From an uncultured Flavobacteriaceae bacterium (lineage in GTDB: Bacteria; Bacteroidota; Bacteroidia; Flavobacteriales; Flavobacteriaceae): 6,205 nucleotides of DNA. The position numbers were made by a program, and so were the translations under genes. Of the stretch, positions 1-6,205 are shown piece by piece. The notes under the pieces are model-generated. The model was not told the origin of the DNA, made no database searches, and saw nothing but the letters and a program-made list of their open reading frames with translations. Positions within the stretch are counted from its first letter, which is position 1. Each line of letters opens with the position of its first letter. The stretch is taken from assembly GCA_945788155.1 (NCBI GenBank), contig CALZKX010000153.1, positions 1 to 6,205 of the forward strand, written 5' to 3'.

Positions 1-740
1 AACCAATAATCACAGGAATTGTTGAAACCGAAAAAATAAATAAAGTAGGTAAGTTGTTTGTAATTACTGGGAGACGAACCTTTTCGGCTTGTCAGAATTT
101 GGTGAACGAAATGAGTAACTATACCAACGCCATATTTGTTGGTGAGCCAACAGCTGAAAATGTTAATTTTTATGGAGACAACCGTACAGTTACATTGCCA
201 AACAGTAAAATCCCTGTGTATTTGTCGTTTGCTTGGTGGCAAGACAAACCACAATGGGAAAATGCTGATTGGTTAGCACCACACATAGCAGTTGATATGA
301 GTTTTGAGGAATATAAAACTAACAAAGACCCTGTTTTGCAGGCAGCTATAGATTTTTTAGGTGATGACTATGTACTGAATCCAATGCAGTATATGACGCA
401 ATTATTTACAACAGGTCAAGTTGAAAAATTAAAAGGCGAGGCAGCAAGAATGGTTAAAGACTCAAAGTATAAATTTTTTGATTTTGAAGACCAGTTCAAT
501 AAAGCTGGTTATAATGTTTTAGGAAGTGGGCAAATAAAAGAAGCTATTTTTATTTTTCAAATGGTTACTGATTTATTCCCAGATTCACCAAATGCTTGGG
601 ACAGTTTAGCAGAAGGTTATTTGAAAGCTGGTGATAAAGCAAAGGCCTTGGAACTTTACAATAAAGCTCTAAAAATGGATCCTAATGGAGCTACTGGAAA
701 GAATGCTAAAAAAATGATTAATGAAATCGAAAAAAATTAG
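1..740 (+). CDS. Peptidase S41-like protein with C-terminal TPR repeats (3' end only)
   Basis: This is the C-terminal 245 residues of a protein whose start lies left of the window; the reading frame is open from the first full codon at base 3 to the TAG at 738-740. A TTG at 54 could be taken as a start, but the frame continues upstream with no break, so that start is probably false. Visible residues 23-32 (GRRTFSACQN) followed by FVGEPTAENVNFYGD match the end of the S41 (tail-specific protease-like) catalytic domain, and Ser28 is the candidate nucleophile. The lysine that classical CtpA/Prc enzymes carry after VGEPT is not seen. Residues 167-195 form a degenerate TPR and 196-228 (PNAWDSLAEGYLKAGDKAKA onward) a canonical one, followed by a lysine-rich tail. 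Family knowledge suggests an envelope protein acting as a peptidase or peptide-binding factor; substrate and activity are unknown. It converges on the S9 peptidase gene across a hairpin terminator. Confidence 0.85.
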   Translation, partial: PIITGIVETEKINKVGKLFVITGRRTFSACQNLVNEMSNYTNAIFVGEPTAENVNFYGDNRTVTLPNSKIPVYLSFAWWQDKPQWENADWLAPHIAVDMSFEEYKTNKDPVLQAAIDFLGDDYVLNPMQYMTQLFTTGQVEKLKGEAARMVKDSKYKFFDFEDQFNKAGYNVLGSGQIKEAIFIFQMVTDLFPDSPNAWDSLAEGYLKAGDKAKALELYNKALKMDPNGATGKNAKKMINEIEKN

Positions 741-765
741 CTTTAACCTCAACTAGAAAACACTT

Positions 766-795
766 AAAAAGTCGAGGAAACCACCTCGACTTTTT
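766..795. terminator. Bidirectional intrinsic terminator between convergent genes
   Basis: Perfect 12-bp hairpin: AAAAAGTCGAGG (766-777), loop AAACCA (778-783), CCTCGACTTTTT (784-795), with a further T at 796. The G+C core GTCGAGG/CCTCGAC is flanked by an A tract on the left and a T tract on the right, so it can end transcription in both directions. It lies 25 bases after the S41-like gene stop and about 90 bases past the stop of the minus-strand peptidase gene. Confidence 0.88.
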
Positions 796-887
796 TATAT
801 TAATTTAAGTTTGATACTTAAACCAGCATAAGTGTTTGTGCCTATCAGCATCAGTTTGTTTGGCGTCACTTTTCCAAGAATCTCTAA
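795..887 (-). pseudogene. Possible remnant of an outer-membrane barrel C-terminus
   Basis: On the minus strand a 30-codon frame, open from an upstream TAA (888-890), ends with a TAA at 795-797 right at the terminator hairpin. Its last residues, NTYAGLSIKLKLI, alternate polar and hydrophobic residues and end in hydrophobics, as the last strand of a Bacteroidota outer-membrane beta-barrel does. It overlaps the S9 peptidase stop by a few bases in another frame and has no ATG near its 5' end. The hairpin sits exactly where the terminator of such a gene would be. It may be the tail of a gene whose body was deleted, or simply chance. The family was not identified. Confidence 0.25.
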
Positions 888-2959
888 TTACTCAAGTGCT
901 CAATAAAAAACTCCATCATACGCTCAGTATTCATTCTAGTATGACCTTTATCAGGGCCAATCTGAACTTCAAAACTTTTACCAGCTTTTTGTAAGGCTTG
1001 AATTAATTGTAAAGAGTTTGCTGGATGCACATTATTATCGCTTGTGCCATAAAAAATCATTAATTCACCCTTTAGGTTATTGACATAGTTCATAATGCTA
1101 CTAGCTTCGTAGCCTTGTAGGTTGTTTTCCAATAAGTTCATATATCTTTCAGTATATACATTGTCATAGTTTCTCCAATCGGTTACTGCAGAATTTGCAA
1201 CAGCTGCATGATATACATCTGGAAAGCGCAATAAACTTGTTGCAGCAGTTGTTCCACCATAGGAAGTTCCAACAACACCTACTTTATCTTTATTAAAATA
1301 GGGCCTGTTGTGAAGAGATTTAATACCTTCGGCAAAGTCGTCCATTTCTACAATTCCCAAGTTACCATATAGTTTATCTAACATTTTTTTACCTCTACCA
1401 CCAACATTTCTACCGTCAAGGTTAACCACCAAAAAACCATATTCAGTCATAGCATTTGGTAGCGTAAAGTTTTCTTTAAAACCATTAGTGGAAGGACCAC
1501 CATAAATAGCTAAAATGGATGGGTATTTCTTGTTAGGATCAAAATTTGAAGGAAAATGAAGCATGCCATGCAACTCGGTTTCACCATCAGCCGATGTAAA
1601 TGTAAACACTTCAACTTTCTTTAAACCAAGTTCGTTGAATTTAGTCATGTCGCTTTTAGCAAGTTCAGCAACTATCTTTCCTTTTGAATTTACCAAATTT
1701 GTAAATGGAGCCTTGTTATGAGTTTGAGCAACGTCAACAAAATATTTCCCGTTAGGTGATAAAGTGACACTATGGTTAAAGGCTGGGTCTGTTAATCTTT
1801 TATTATTGCTTCCATTAAATTTTACACGATGCAATTGCATTTTCATGTGATTGTCGCCACTTCTGGCATAATAGTACATATAATCTTTGTCTTCATTTAC
1901 ATCTATAATTCTTGATACTTCAAAATCATGAGTTGTAATTGGGTTGATTAAAGTGCCATTGATATTGTATAAATAATAGTTATTAAAACCATTTCGTTCT
2001 GATGCCCAAATAAAACGTTTACCATCTTTTAAAAAATGTATTTCAGGAGAATTTTTAGTAAAGCTTGCAGGCCATTCTTCGCGAACCACAACTCTTGCTT
2101 TGCCTGTATTAGGGTTAGCAGCTTTGTATTCCATAATATCCTGCTTTCTATTGGTACTATGAAACAATAATTCTTTACCATCTGGAGACCAATCAATATT
2201 GTAGATATAAGTTCCAATGGGTCCATCGGTGTATGGTTTACCATCTCTTAAATCGAGCGTTGTGGTTTTCTTTGTTTCTAAATCATAAACCAATAAGTTT
2301 ACAGGTAAATTTTTAGCACCTACTTTTGGATACGCTTCAATTTCTACCGAATCTTGTATTTTAGTTTGGTTATATAATACATAGTATTTTTTTGCATTTT
2401 TTTCTTCAAACCTATAAAAAGCGATTTTTTTGCTGTCTGGTGACCACCACATAGCTGTATTTTGCCCTAATTCTTCTCCATAAACCCAAGTGGCGATTCC
2501 AAATTTAATTTGGTTTTCGTCATTCCCTTGAGTTGTAACAGGAACTATATTGCTGCCATCTGCATTACTAATGTACATGTTTCTATCTTTAGTAAATGCC
2601 TTAAGTTTTTTATTTGGAGATTCAGCAGATGCGTATTGTCTTCCTCTAGCTGGTCTATTGCCAAAGCTTCTTCTAGTTTTGGGTTTGGCATCACCAAGAA
2701 CTGTGGTTTTTTTCTTTTTTACATCATATTCATATAGCTTGCCATCTTTATTATAAGTAAACGAATTTCCATCTTTGCTCCAAGTAACAGAGATGCTCCC
2801 AGGCTTAACCGAATTTCTAATATGTGGAGCCACTTTTTGGTATTGCTCAAATCCAGGCATTCTTTTAAGTTTATCCTGTGCATGTCCATAATTTAATACT
2901 GTAATGAAAGCAATAAGTGTAGCTAATACCAAGTCAGTTTTGAATCGTTTTGTGTACAT
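884..2959 (-). CDS. Exported dipeptidyl peptidase IV-type serine peptidase (family S9B)
   Basis: Complete 691-residue prolyl-oligopeptidase-clan enzyme, expected to remove dipeptides from the N-terminus of peptides, preferring Pro or Ala at position two. Residues 1-28 are a signal peptide (basic start, hydrophobic core, cleavage near GHAQ-DK), so it acts in the periplasm or at the cell surface. Residues from about 50 to 440 are the DPP IV beta-propeller, with the Glu162-Glu163 pair that anchors the substrate amino terminus. Residues from about 450 to 691 are the alpha/beta-hydrolase domain: oxyanion Tyr486 (YGGP), nucleophile Ser566 (GTSYGG), S1-pocket Tyr602 and Tyr606 (VYTERYM), Asp641 and His673 (DKGH). 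The Trp usual in GWSYGG is Thr565. Residues 81-119 are a basic linker with a PARGRQ motif, which I recall from flavobacterial homologues. The start at 2959 was chosen because the frame's GTG at 3037 would add 26 residues before the signal peptide. It lies 106 bp downstream of aspA in the same direction. Confidence 0.95.
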   Translation of the reverse strand: MYTKRFKTDLVLATLIAFITVLNYGHAQDKLKRMPGFEQYQKVAPHIRNSVKPGSISVTWSKDGNSFTYNKDGKLYEYDVKKKKTTVLGDAKPKTRRSFGNRPARGRQYASAESPNKKLKAFTKDRNMYISNADGSNIVPVTTQGNDENQIKFGIATWVYGEELGQNTAMWWSPDSKKIAFYRFEEKNAKKYYVLYNQTKIQDSVEIEAYPKVGAKNLPVNLLVYDLETKKTTTLDLRDGKPYTDGPIGTYIYNIDWSPDGKELLFHSTNRKQDIMEYKAANPNTGKARVVVREEWPASFTKNSPEIHFLKDGKRFIWASERNGFNNYYLYNINGTLINPITTHDFEVSRIIDVNEDKDYMYYYARSGDNHMKMQLHRVKFNGSNNKRLTDPAFNHSVTLSPNGKYFVDVAQTHNKAPFTNLVNSKGKIVAELAKSDMTKFNELGLKKVEVFTFTSADGETELHGMLHFPSNFDPNKKYPSILAIYGGPSTNGFKENFTLPNAMTEYGFLVVNLDGRNVGGRGKKMLDKLYGNLGIVEMDDFAEGIKSLHNRPYFNKDKVGVVGTSYGGTTAATSLLRFPDVYHAAVANSAVTDWRNYDNVYTERYMNLLENNLQGYEASSIMNYVNNLKGELMIFYGTSDNNVHPANSLQLIQALQKAGKSFEVQIGPDKGHTRMNTERMMEFFIEHLSN

Positions 2960-2993
2960 ATTGTTTGTTTTGTGTTGTTTTAATAAATTTTGG

Positions 2994-3010
2994 TAAAGGT
3001 AATTAATTAC
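2994..3010 (-). promoter_or_regulatory. Weak candidate promoter and palindrome upstream of the S9 peptidase gene
   Basis: The minus-strand octamer TACCTTTA (2994-3001) matches seven of eight positions of the Bacteroidota -7 element TAnnTTTG and would start transcription about 28 bases before the ATG at 2959. No TTG or TTTG is found at the right distance upstream, so the promoter is incomplete. It abuts and overlaps a perfect 12-bp palindrome, GTAATTAATTAC (2999-3010), which could be a regulator site but is all A/T at its centre and could be chance. No hairpin terminator is seen in 2960-3065, so read-through from aspA is also possible. Confidence 0.2.
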
Positions 3011-3065
3011 AAGAAAGTTTATTTGTTTTAAAGTCACATTTGGTTAATGATATGTTAAATTATAT

Positions 3066-4487
3066 CTATTTTTTATACAGTTTCGCCCTATACTGTGGAT
3101 GCATTAAATTTTCTAAGCTTAAAATTTTATCGAGTTCTTCTTCAGATAATAATTCTTTTTCTAATACTAATTCTTTTACTGTTTTTCCTGTAGCTATAGC
3201 TTCTTTACCTATAACATCTCCCACATGATGTCCAATATATGGGTTCAAGAAAGTGATGAGTCCAATGGAATTTAATACCGTTTTCTTGGTGTGTTCGGCA
3301 TTTGCTGTTATGCCTGAAACACATTTATCTGCGAGAGTAGTGCATGCGTTTGATAAAAGATTAATAGATTCAAATAATGATTGAGCAATTACTGGCTCCA
3401 TAACATTCAGTTGAAGTTGTCCAGCTTCTGCAGCAAACGAAATTGTAACATCGTTTCCTATAACTTTAAAACAAACTTGATTTACAACCTCTGGAATTAC
3501 TGGGTTTACCTTTGCTGGCATAATAGACGAACCTGCTTGCATTTCTGGTAGGTTTATTTCATTTAGTCCGCATCTTGGACCAGAAGAAAGCAATCGCAAA
3601 TCATTACAAATTTTAGACAATTTAATAGCAGTTCGTTTTAAAGCACCAGAAATCATAACATAAGCACCACAATCTGACGTTGCTTCAATTAAATTTTCGG
3701 CTTTTACAAAATTTGCGTTAGTAAGTTTTTTTAAATAACCTATAGATTTATTAGAATAACCTTTAGGTGCATTTAAACCTGTTCCAATGGCAGTCGCTCC
3801 TAAGTTGACTTCCAATACCAAATCTCGACACATTTCAAGATTTTTAATTTCTTCTTTTAAATTGATACTCCAAGCTTTAAACTCATCGCCAAGTGACATT
3901 GGCACAGCATCTTGTAATTGAGTGCGTCCCATTTTTAGAACACATATAAACTCTTTAGATTTATTATCTAACTGATTAATAAGGTGTTTAATGTGTTTAA
4001 GTAAACTATTAATATAAAAATAAGTTGCTACTCTAAAACCAGTTGGGTATGCATCATTAGTTGACTGAGATTTATTTACATGATCATTCGGGTGTAATTT
4101 ATTATAGTCACCCTTTTTAAAATTATTTAGCTCTAATGCCACATTTGTTATAACTTCATTAACATTCATATTTACAGACGTTCCTGCGCCTCCTTGAAAC
4201 ACATCTGTTGGAAAGCAATCTAAAAATTTGGGTAGATTTTTAATTATCTCATCGCAAGCTTCAATAATCATATCTGCTTTGTTTTTAGGTACTGCACCAA
4301 TATTTTTGTTTGCTAAAGCGCACGCCTTTTTGGTAATTACTAAACCTTTTATAAACAAAGGATAGTCTCCAATTTTTGAATTTGAAATGTTAAAGTTTGT
4401 TATTGCTCTTTGTGTATGTATTCCATAGTAGCTGTCTTTATTAATTTTTAATTCTCCTAATAAGTCAATTTCTATTCTAGATTCCAT
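3066..4487 (-). CDS. aspA: Aspartate ammonia-lyase (aspartase)
   Basis: Complete 473-residue cytoplasmic enzyme (E. coli AspA is 478) that reversibly splits L-aspartate into fumarate and ammonia, feeding aspartate carbon into the TCA cycle. It aligns with remembered E. coli AspA over its whole length without gaps of note. Conserved stations in order are QGGAGTSVNMN (98-108), HPNDHVNKSQSTNDAYPTGF (132-151), GRTQLQDAVPM (187-197), ATSDCGAYV (269-277) and the mobile SS loop GSSIMPAKVNP (319-329), with the catalytic serine in this loop (Ser320 by alignment to Bacillus AspB Ser318) and substrate-contacting Lys326 and Asn328. Gln190 in GRTQ, where class II fumarases have His (GRTH), separates aspartase from fumarase. 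The ATG start fits the family N-terminus (ESRIEIDLLG). The active enzyme is a homotetramer in this family. The gene is divergent from the Asp-box gene and upstream of the S9 peptidase gene. Confidence 0.97.
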   Translation of the reverse strand: MESRIEIDLLGELKINKDSYYGIHTQRAITNFNISNSKIGDYPLFIKGLVITKKACALANKNIGAVPKNKADMIIEACDEIIKNLPKFLDCFPTDVFQGGAGTSVNMNVNEVITNVALELNNFKKGDYNKLHPNDHVNKSQSTNDAYPTGFRVATYFYINSLLKHIKHLINQLDNKSKEFICVLKMGRTQLQDAVPMSLGDEFKAWSINLKEEIKNLEMCRDLVLEVNLGATAIGTGLNAPKGYSNKSIGYLKKLTNANFVKAENLIEATSDCGAYVMISGALKRTAIKLSKICNDLRLLSSGPRCGLNEINLPEMQAGSSIMPAKVNPVIPEVVNQVCFKVIGNDVTISFAAEAGQLQLNVMEPVIAQSLFESINLLSNACTTLADKCVSGITANAEHTKKTVLNSIGLITFLNPYIGHHVGDVIGKEAIATGKTVKELVLEKELLSEEELDKILSLENLMHPQYRAKLYKK

Positions 4488-4507
4488 TTATAATGACGAT
4501 AAATATT

Positions 4508-4549
4508 TGTTAAGTTTTAACATTAAATATAGCGCAATTTTTACTTAAC
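4508..4549. repeat. Inverted GTTAAGT repeats in the divergent control region
   Basis: GTTAAGT at 4509-4515 is repeated in inverse as ACTTAAC at 4543-4549, centre to centre about 34 bases, roughly three helical turns. A further inverted repeat TGTTAA-gtt-TTAACA lies at 4508-4522. The right copy overlaps the rightward -7 element and the left cluster sits near the predicted aspA start point, so these could be operator half-sites. In A+T-rich DNA such short repeats can also arise by chance. Confidence 0.3.
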
Positions 4550-4553
4550 TTTG
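4523..4553 (+). promoter_or_regulatory. Bacteroidota-type promoter for the Asp-box protein gene
   Basis: TAACTTTG at 4546-4553 matches TAnnTTTG, the Bacteroidota sigma-ABfr -7 consensus, at every defined position. A TTA at 4523-4525, 20 bases upstream, is the best but imperfect -33 element (consensus TTG). Transcription would begin near 4558-4560, giving a leader of about 22 bases before the ATG at 4582. That leader is C/T/A-rich and has no Shine-Dalgarno sequence, as is common in this phylum. Confidence 0.5.
4524..4531 (-). promoter_or_regulatory. Weak candidate -7 element for aspA
   Basis: On the minus strand the bases read TATATTTA, seven of eight matches to TAnnTTTG, placed so that transcription would start about 30 bases before the aspA ATG (4487). 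No clear -33 TTG is found at 17-23 bases upstream, so this is tentative. It overlaps the region of the rightward promoter, so the two directions may compete. Confidence 0.3.
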
Positions 4554-4581
4554 GATTCTAACCAACCAATTTTTTCTTTCT

Positions 4582-6205
4582 ATGCAAACTCGTTTCAATT
4601 CTTTTCCAGCACTATTATTTATTTTTATTACCACTACATTAATCGCTCAAGATTTTAAAGCATTAAAATATAGAACCGTTGGGCCAGAAAGAGGTGGACG
4701 TGTTACTACTGTAACTGGAACACCAATGTTGCCTGGAACATTCTATTTAGGAGCTTCTGGTGGTGGAGTTTGGAAATCTGACGACTATGGAACATCTTGG
4801 AACAATGTTTCGGATGGTTTTTTCGCAACACCATCTATTGGTGCTATTGAAGTTGCTATAAATGACCCAAATATTGTTTACGTTGGAACAGGGTCTGATG
4901 GTTTAAGAAGCAATGTAATTAGTGGAAAAGGAATGTACAAATCCATTGATGCTGGAAAAACATGGGAACATATTGGTTTGAGAGAAACGGGACAAATTGG
5001 CGCTGTAGAAATAGACCCAACAAACAATAATATAGTTTGGGTTGCTTCTATTGGAAATGCTTTTAAAGCTAATGAAGAACGTGGTATTTATAAAACCACT
5101 AATGGTGGCTTAAGCTGGGAGAAAATGCTTTTTATTTCAGATACAGTAGGTTTTTCAGATTTAGAATTACTTCCAGGAAATCCAAATATAGTTTATGCAG
5201 CTGCTTGGAAAGCTGAGCGTAAACCCTGGACCATTATTTCAGGAGGAAATACTAATGAAGGAGGAATTTATAAATCTATTGATGGAGGAAAAAATTGGAT
5301 GAAACTTAAAAAAGGATTGCCTAAAGGAATCATTGGGAAGATAGATTTAGCAGTATCTCCTGTAAATTCAAGCATTCTATATGCAGTTATTGAAGCTCCA
5401 GGAAAGGAGGGAGGCTTGTACAAATCGGTAAACCAAGGTAAATCTTTTAAACAAGTTTCTAATAATAAAGGCCTTGTAAATAGGCCCTTTTATTATACCA
5501 ATATAGAATTAGATCCAACAAATCCAGATATTATATATTCCAATGCCAATCCATTATTAAAATCGATAGATGGAGGGAAAAAATGGAAACGAATGAGCGT
5601 TCCTCATGGTGATAATCATGACATTTGGCTAAACCCAAACAATCCAGATTTACTCATCCAAGCAAATGATGGAGGCGCAAACGTTTCTCACAATGGAGGC
5701 AAAACATGGTCAACACAATTTAACCAGCCAACTGCCGAACTTTATCAAGTTGAAGTTGACGATCAATACCCTTATTGGCTGTATGCAGGACAGCAAGATA
5801 ACTCCTCGACTATTGCAGTACCAAGTTTCCCACCAAGTGCCATTCAAAATGCTGGTACAGGTTGGATAATAAATACTGGAGGCTGCGAAACTGGACCAGC
5901 AGTACCAAAACCTGGAAATAATAATACGGTTTATGCAAACTGTAAAGGGCGCTTTGGAGTATTTAACAAATTAACAGGTGTTGAGAGAGGTTATTATGTA
6001 GGAGCATCTAATATTTATGGGCATAACCCTAAAGATTTAAAATATAGATTTCAGCGTGTGGCACCAATTCATGTATCACCACATAATCCAAACGTAGTGT
6101 ATCATGGGTCTCAATATTTACATAAAACGGTAACAGAGGGTCTTGTTTGGGAGACTATTTCGCCTGATCTTACCGCTTTTGAAGAAGACAAGCAAGTAAT
6201 TTCTG
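4582..6205 (+). CDS. Secreted Asp-box (BNR/sortilin-type) beta-propeller protein, 3' end outside window
   Basis: The frame is open from ATG 4582 to the window end, giving 541 residues with no stop; family members I know of run to about 1000 residues, so roughly half is seen. Residues 1-23 are a signal peptide (MQTRF, hydrophobic LLFIFITTTL, cleavage near IAQ-DF). Seven Asp-box motifs (SxDxGxxW-like) follow: 66-73 SDDYGTSW, 121-128 SIDAGKTW, 172-179 TTNGGLSW, 232-239 SIDGGKNW, 282-289 SVNQGKSF, 328-335 SIDGGKKW, 369-376 SHNGGKTW, with a degenerate one at 516-523. Many blades also carry a preceding DPxNPxxxY strand. A conserved stretch HGDNHDIWLNPNNPDLLIQA (342-361), followed by NDGG, matches this family. 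Such proteins are often annotated as glycosyl hydrolases or VPS10/sortilin-like, but no sialidase catalytic set is visible here, so no enzyme activity is claimed. Surface or exported binding is the likely role. Whether the missing end carries a sorting domain is unknown. Confidence 0.93.
   Translation, partial: MQTRFNSFPALLFIFITTTLIAQDFKALKYRTVGPERGGRVTTVTGTPMLPGTFYLGASGGGVWKSDDYGTSWNNVSDGFFATPSIGAIEVAINDPNIVYVGTGSDGLRSNVISGKGMYKSIDAGKTWEHIGLRETGQIGAVEIDPTNNNIVWVASIGNAFKANEERGIYKTTNGGLSWEKMLFISDTVGFSDLELLPGNPNIVYAAAWKAERKPWTIISGGNTNEGGIYKSIDGGKNWMKLKKGLPKGIIGKIDLAVSPVNSSILYAVIEAPGKEGGLYKSVNQGKSFKQVSNNKGLVNRPFYYTNIELDPTNPDIIYSNANPLLKSIDGGKKWKRMSVPHGDNHDIWLNPNNPDLLIQANDGGANVSHNGGKTWSTQFNQPTAELYQVEVDDQYPYWLYAGQQDNSSTIAVPSFPPSAIQNAGTGWIINTGGCETGPAVPKPGNNNTVYANCKGRFGVFNKLTGVERGYYVGASNIYGHNPKDLKYRFQRVAPIHVSPHNPNVVYHGSQYLHKTVTEGLVWETISPDLTAFEEDKQVIS

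Noticed and set aside
54..740. TTG at 54 as the true start of a 228-residue protein
   Set aside because: The same frame is open to the left edge and the residues around 54 lie inside a conserved S41-like strand, so the gene is cut by the window edge rather than starting here.
2029..2244. Minus-strand 71-codon open frame
   Set aside because: It is an out-of-frame shadow within the strongly supported S9 peptidase coding region.
2510..2756. Two plus-strand open frames of 75 and 68 codons
   Set aside because: They lie antisense inside the S9 peptidase gene; the poly-Phe and poly-Ser composition reflects the opposite strand of lysine-rich coding sequence.
2960..3037. GTG at 3037 as the start of the S9 peptidase
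   Set aside because: It would put 26 residues before a well-formed signal peptide; the ATG at 2959 directly precedes the basic and hydrophobic signal sequence.
3040..3228. Plus-strand 62-codon open frame
   Set aside because: It is mostly antisense to the conserved C-terminus of aspA, is serine-rich and low in complexity, and has no recognisable family.
3066..4487. Class II fumarase instead of aspartase
   Set aside because: GRTQLQDA rather than GRTHLQDA, and near full-length similarity to E. coli AspA, including HPNDHVN and the C-terminal NLMHP block, favour aspartase.
5666..5869. Plus-strand 67-codon open frame
   Set aside because: It is a shifted frame inside the Asp-box protein gene, which has clear repeat motifs across the same bases.
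4582..6205. Tandem Asp-box repeats as DNA-level repeats or a CRISPR-like array
   Set aside because: The similarity is at the protein level with varied codons and irregular spacing, as expected for propeller blades.

Overview
The window is A+T-rich chromosomal DNA that looks like a member of the Bacteroidota, most likely Flavobacteriia. The basis is the protein families (a flavobacterial-type S9 dipeptidyl peptidase, a peptidase-S41-like protein with C-terminal TPRs, a large secreted Asp-box protein), signal peptides ending in a short A-Q-D or HAQD motif, starts without a Shine-Dalgarno sequence, and a TAnnTTTG-type promoter element. No mobile element, CRISPR array, tRNA, rRNA or recognisable novel defence or biosynthetic system was found. 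The window reads as ordinary housekeeping and peptide-utilisation territory.

Layout from left to right: (1) The 3' end of a plus-strand gene (1-740) whose product ends with a peptidase-S41-like catalytic segment followed by about two TPR units. (2) A short convergent intergenic region (741-883) with a strong hairpin terminator that has A/T tracts on both sides. It also holds a 30-codon minus-strand open frame that looks like the last strands of an outer-membrane barrel, possibly a gene remnant. (3) A complete minus-strand gene for an exported dipeptidyl-peptidase-IV-type serine peptidase (884-2959). (4) A 106-bp gap, then a complete minus-strand aspartate ammonia-lyase gene, aspA (3066-4487), which lies upstream of the peptidase in the same direction. 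(5) A 94-bp divergent control region (4488-4581) with a good Bacteroidota -7 element reading right, a weaker one reading left, and small inverted repeats. (6) A plus-strand gene that starts at 4582 and runs off the window, encoding a secreted multi-Asp-box (BNR/sortilin-type) beta-propeller protein.

A plausible joint role is peptide and amino-acid use. The exported S9 peptidase would release dipeptides from proline- or alanine-containing peptides, and AspA would convert aspartate to fumarate and ammonia. The S41-like and Asp-box proteins are also probably cell-envelope or secreted proteins. This link is inferred from gene order and family knowledge only. Co-transcription of aspA and the peptidase is possible, since no terminator is visible between them, but it is not shown.
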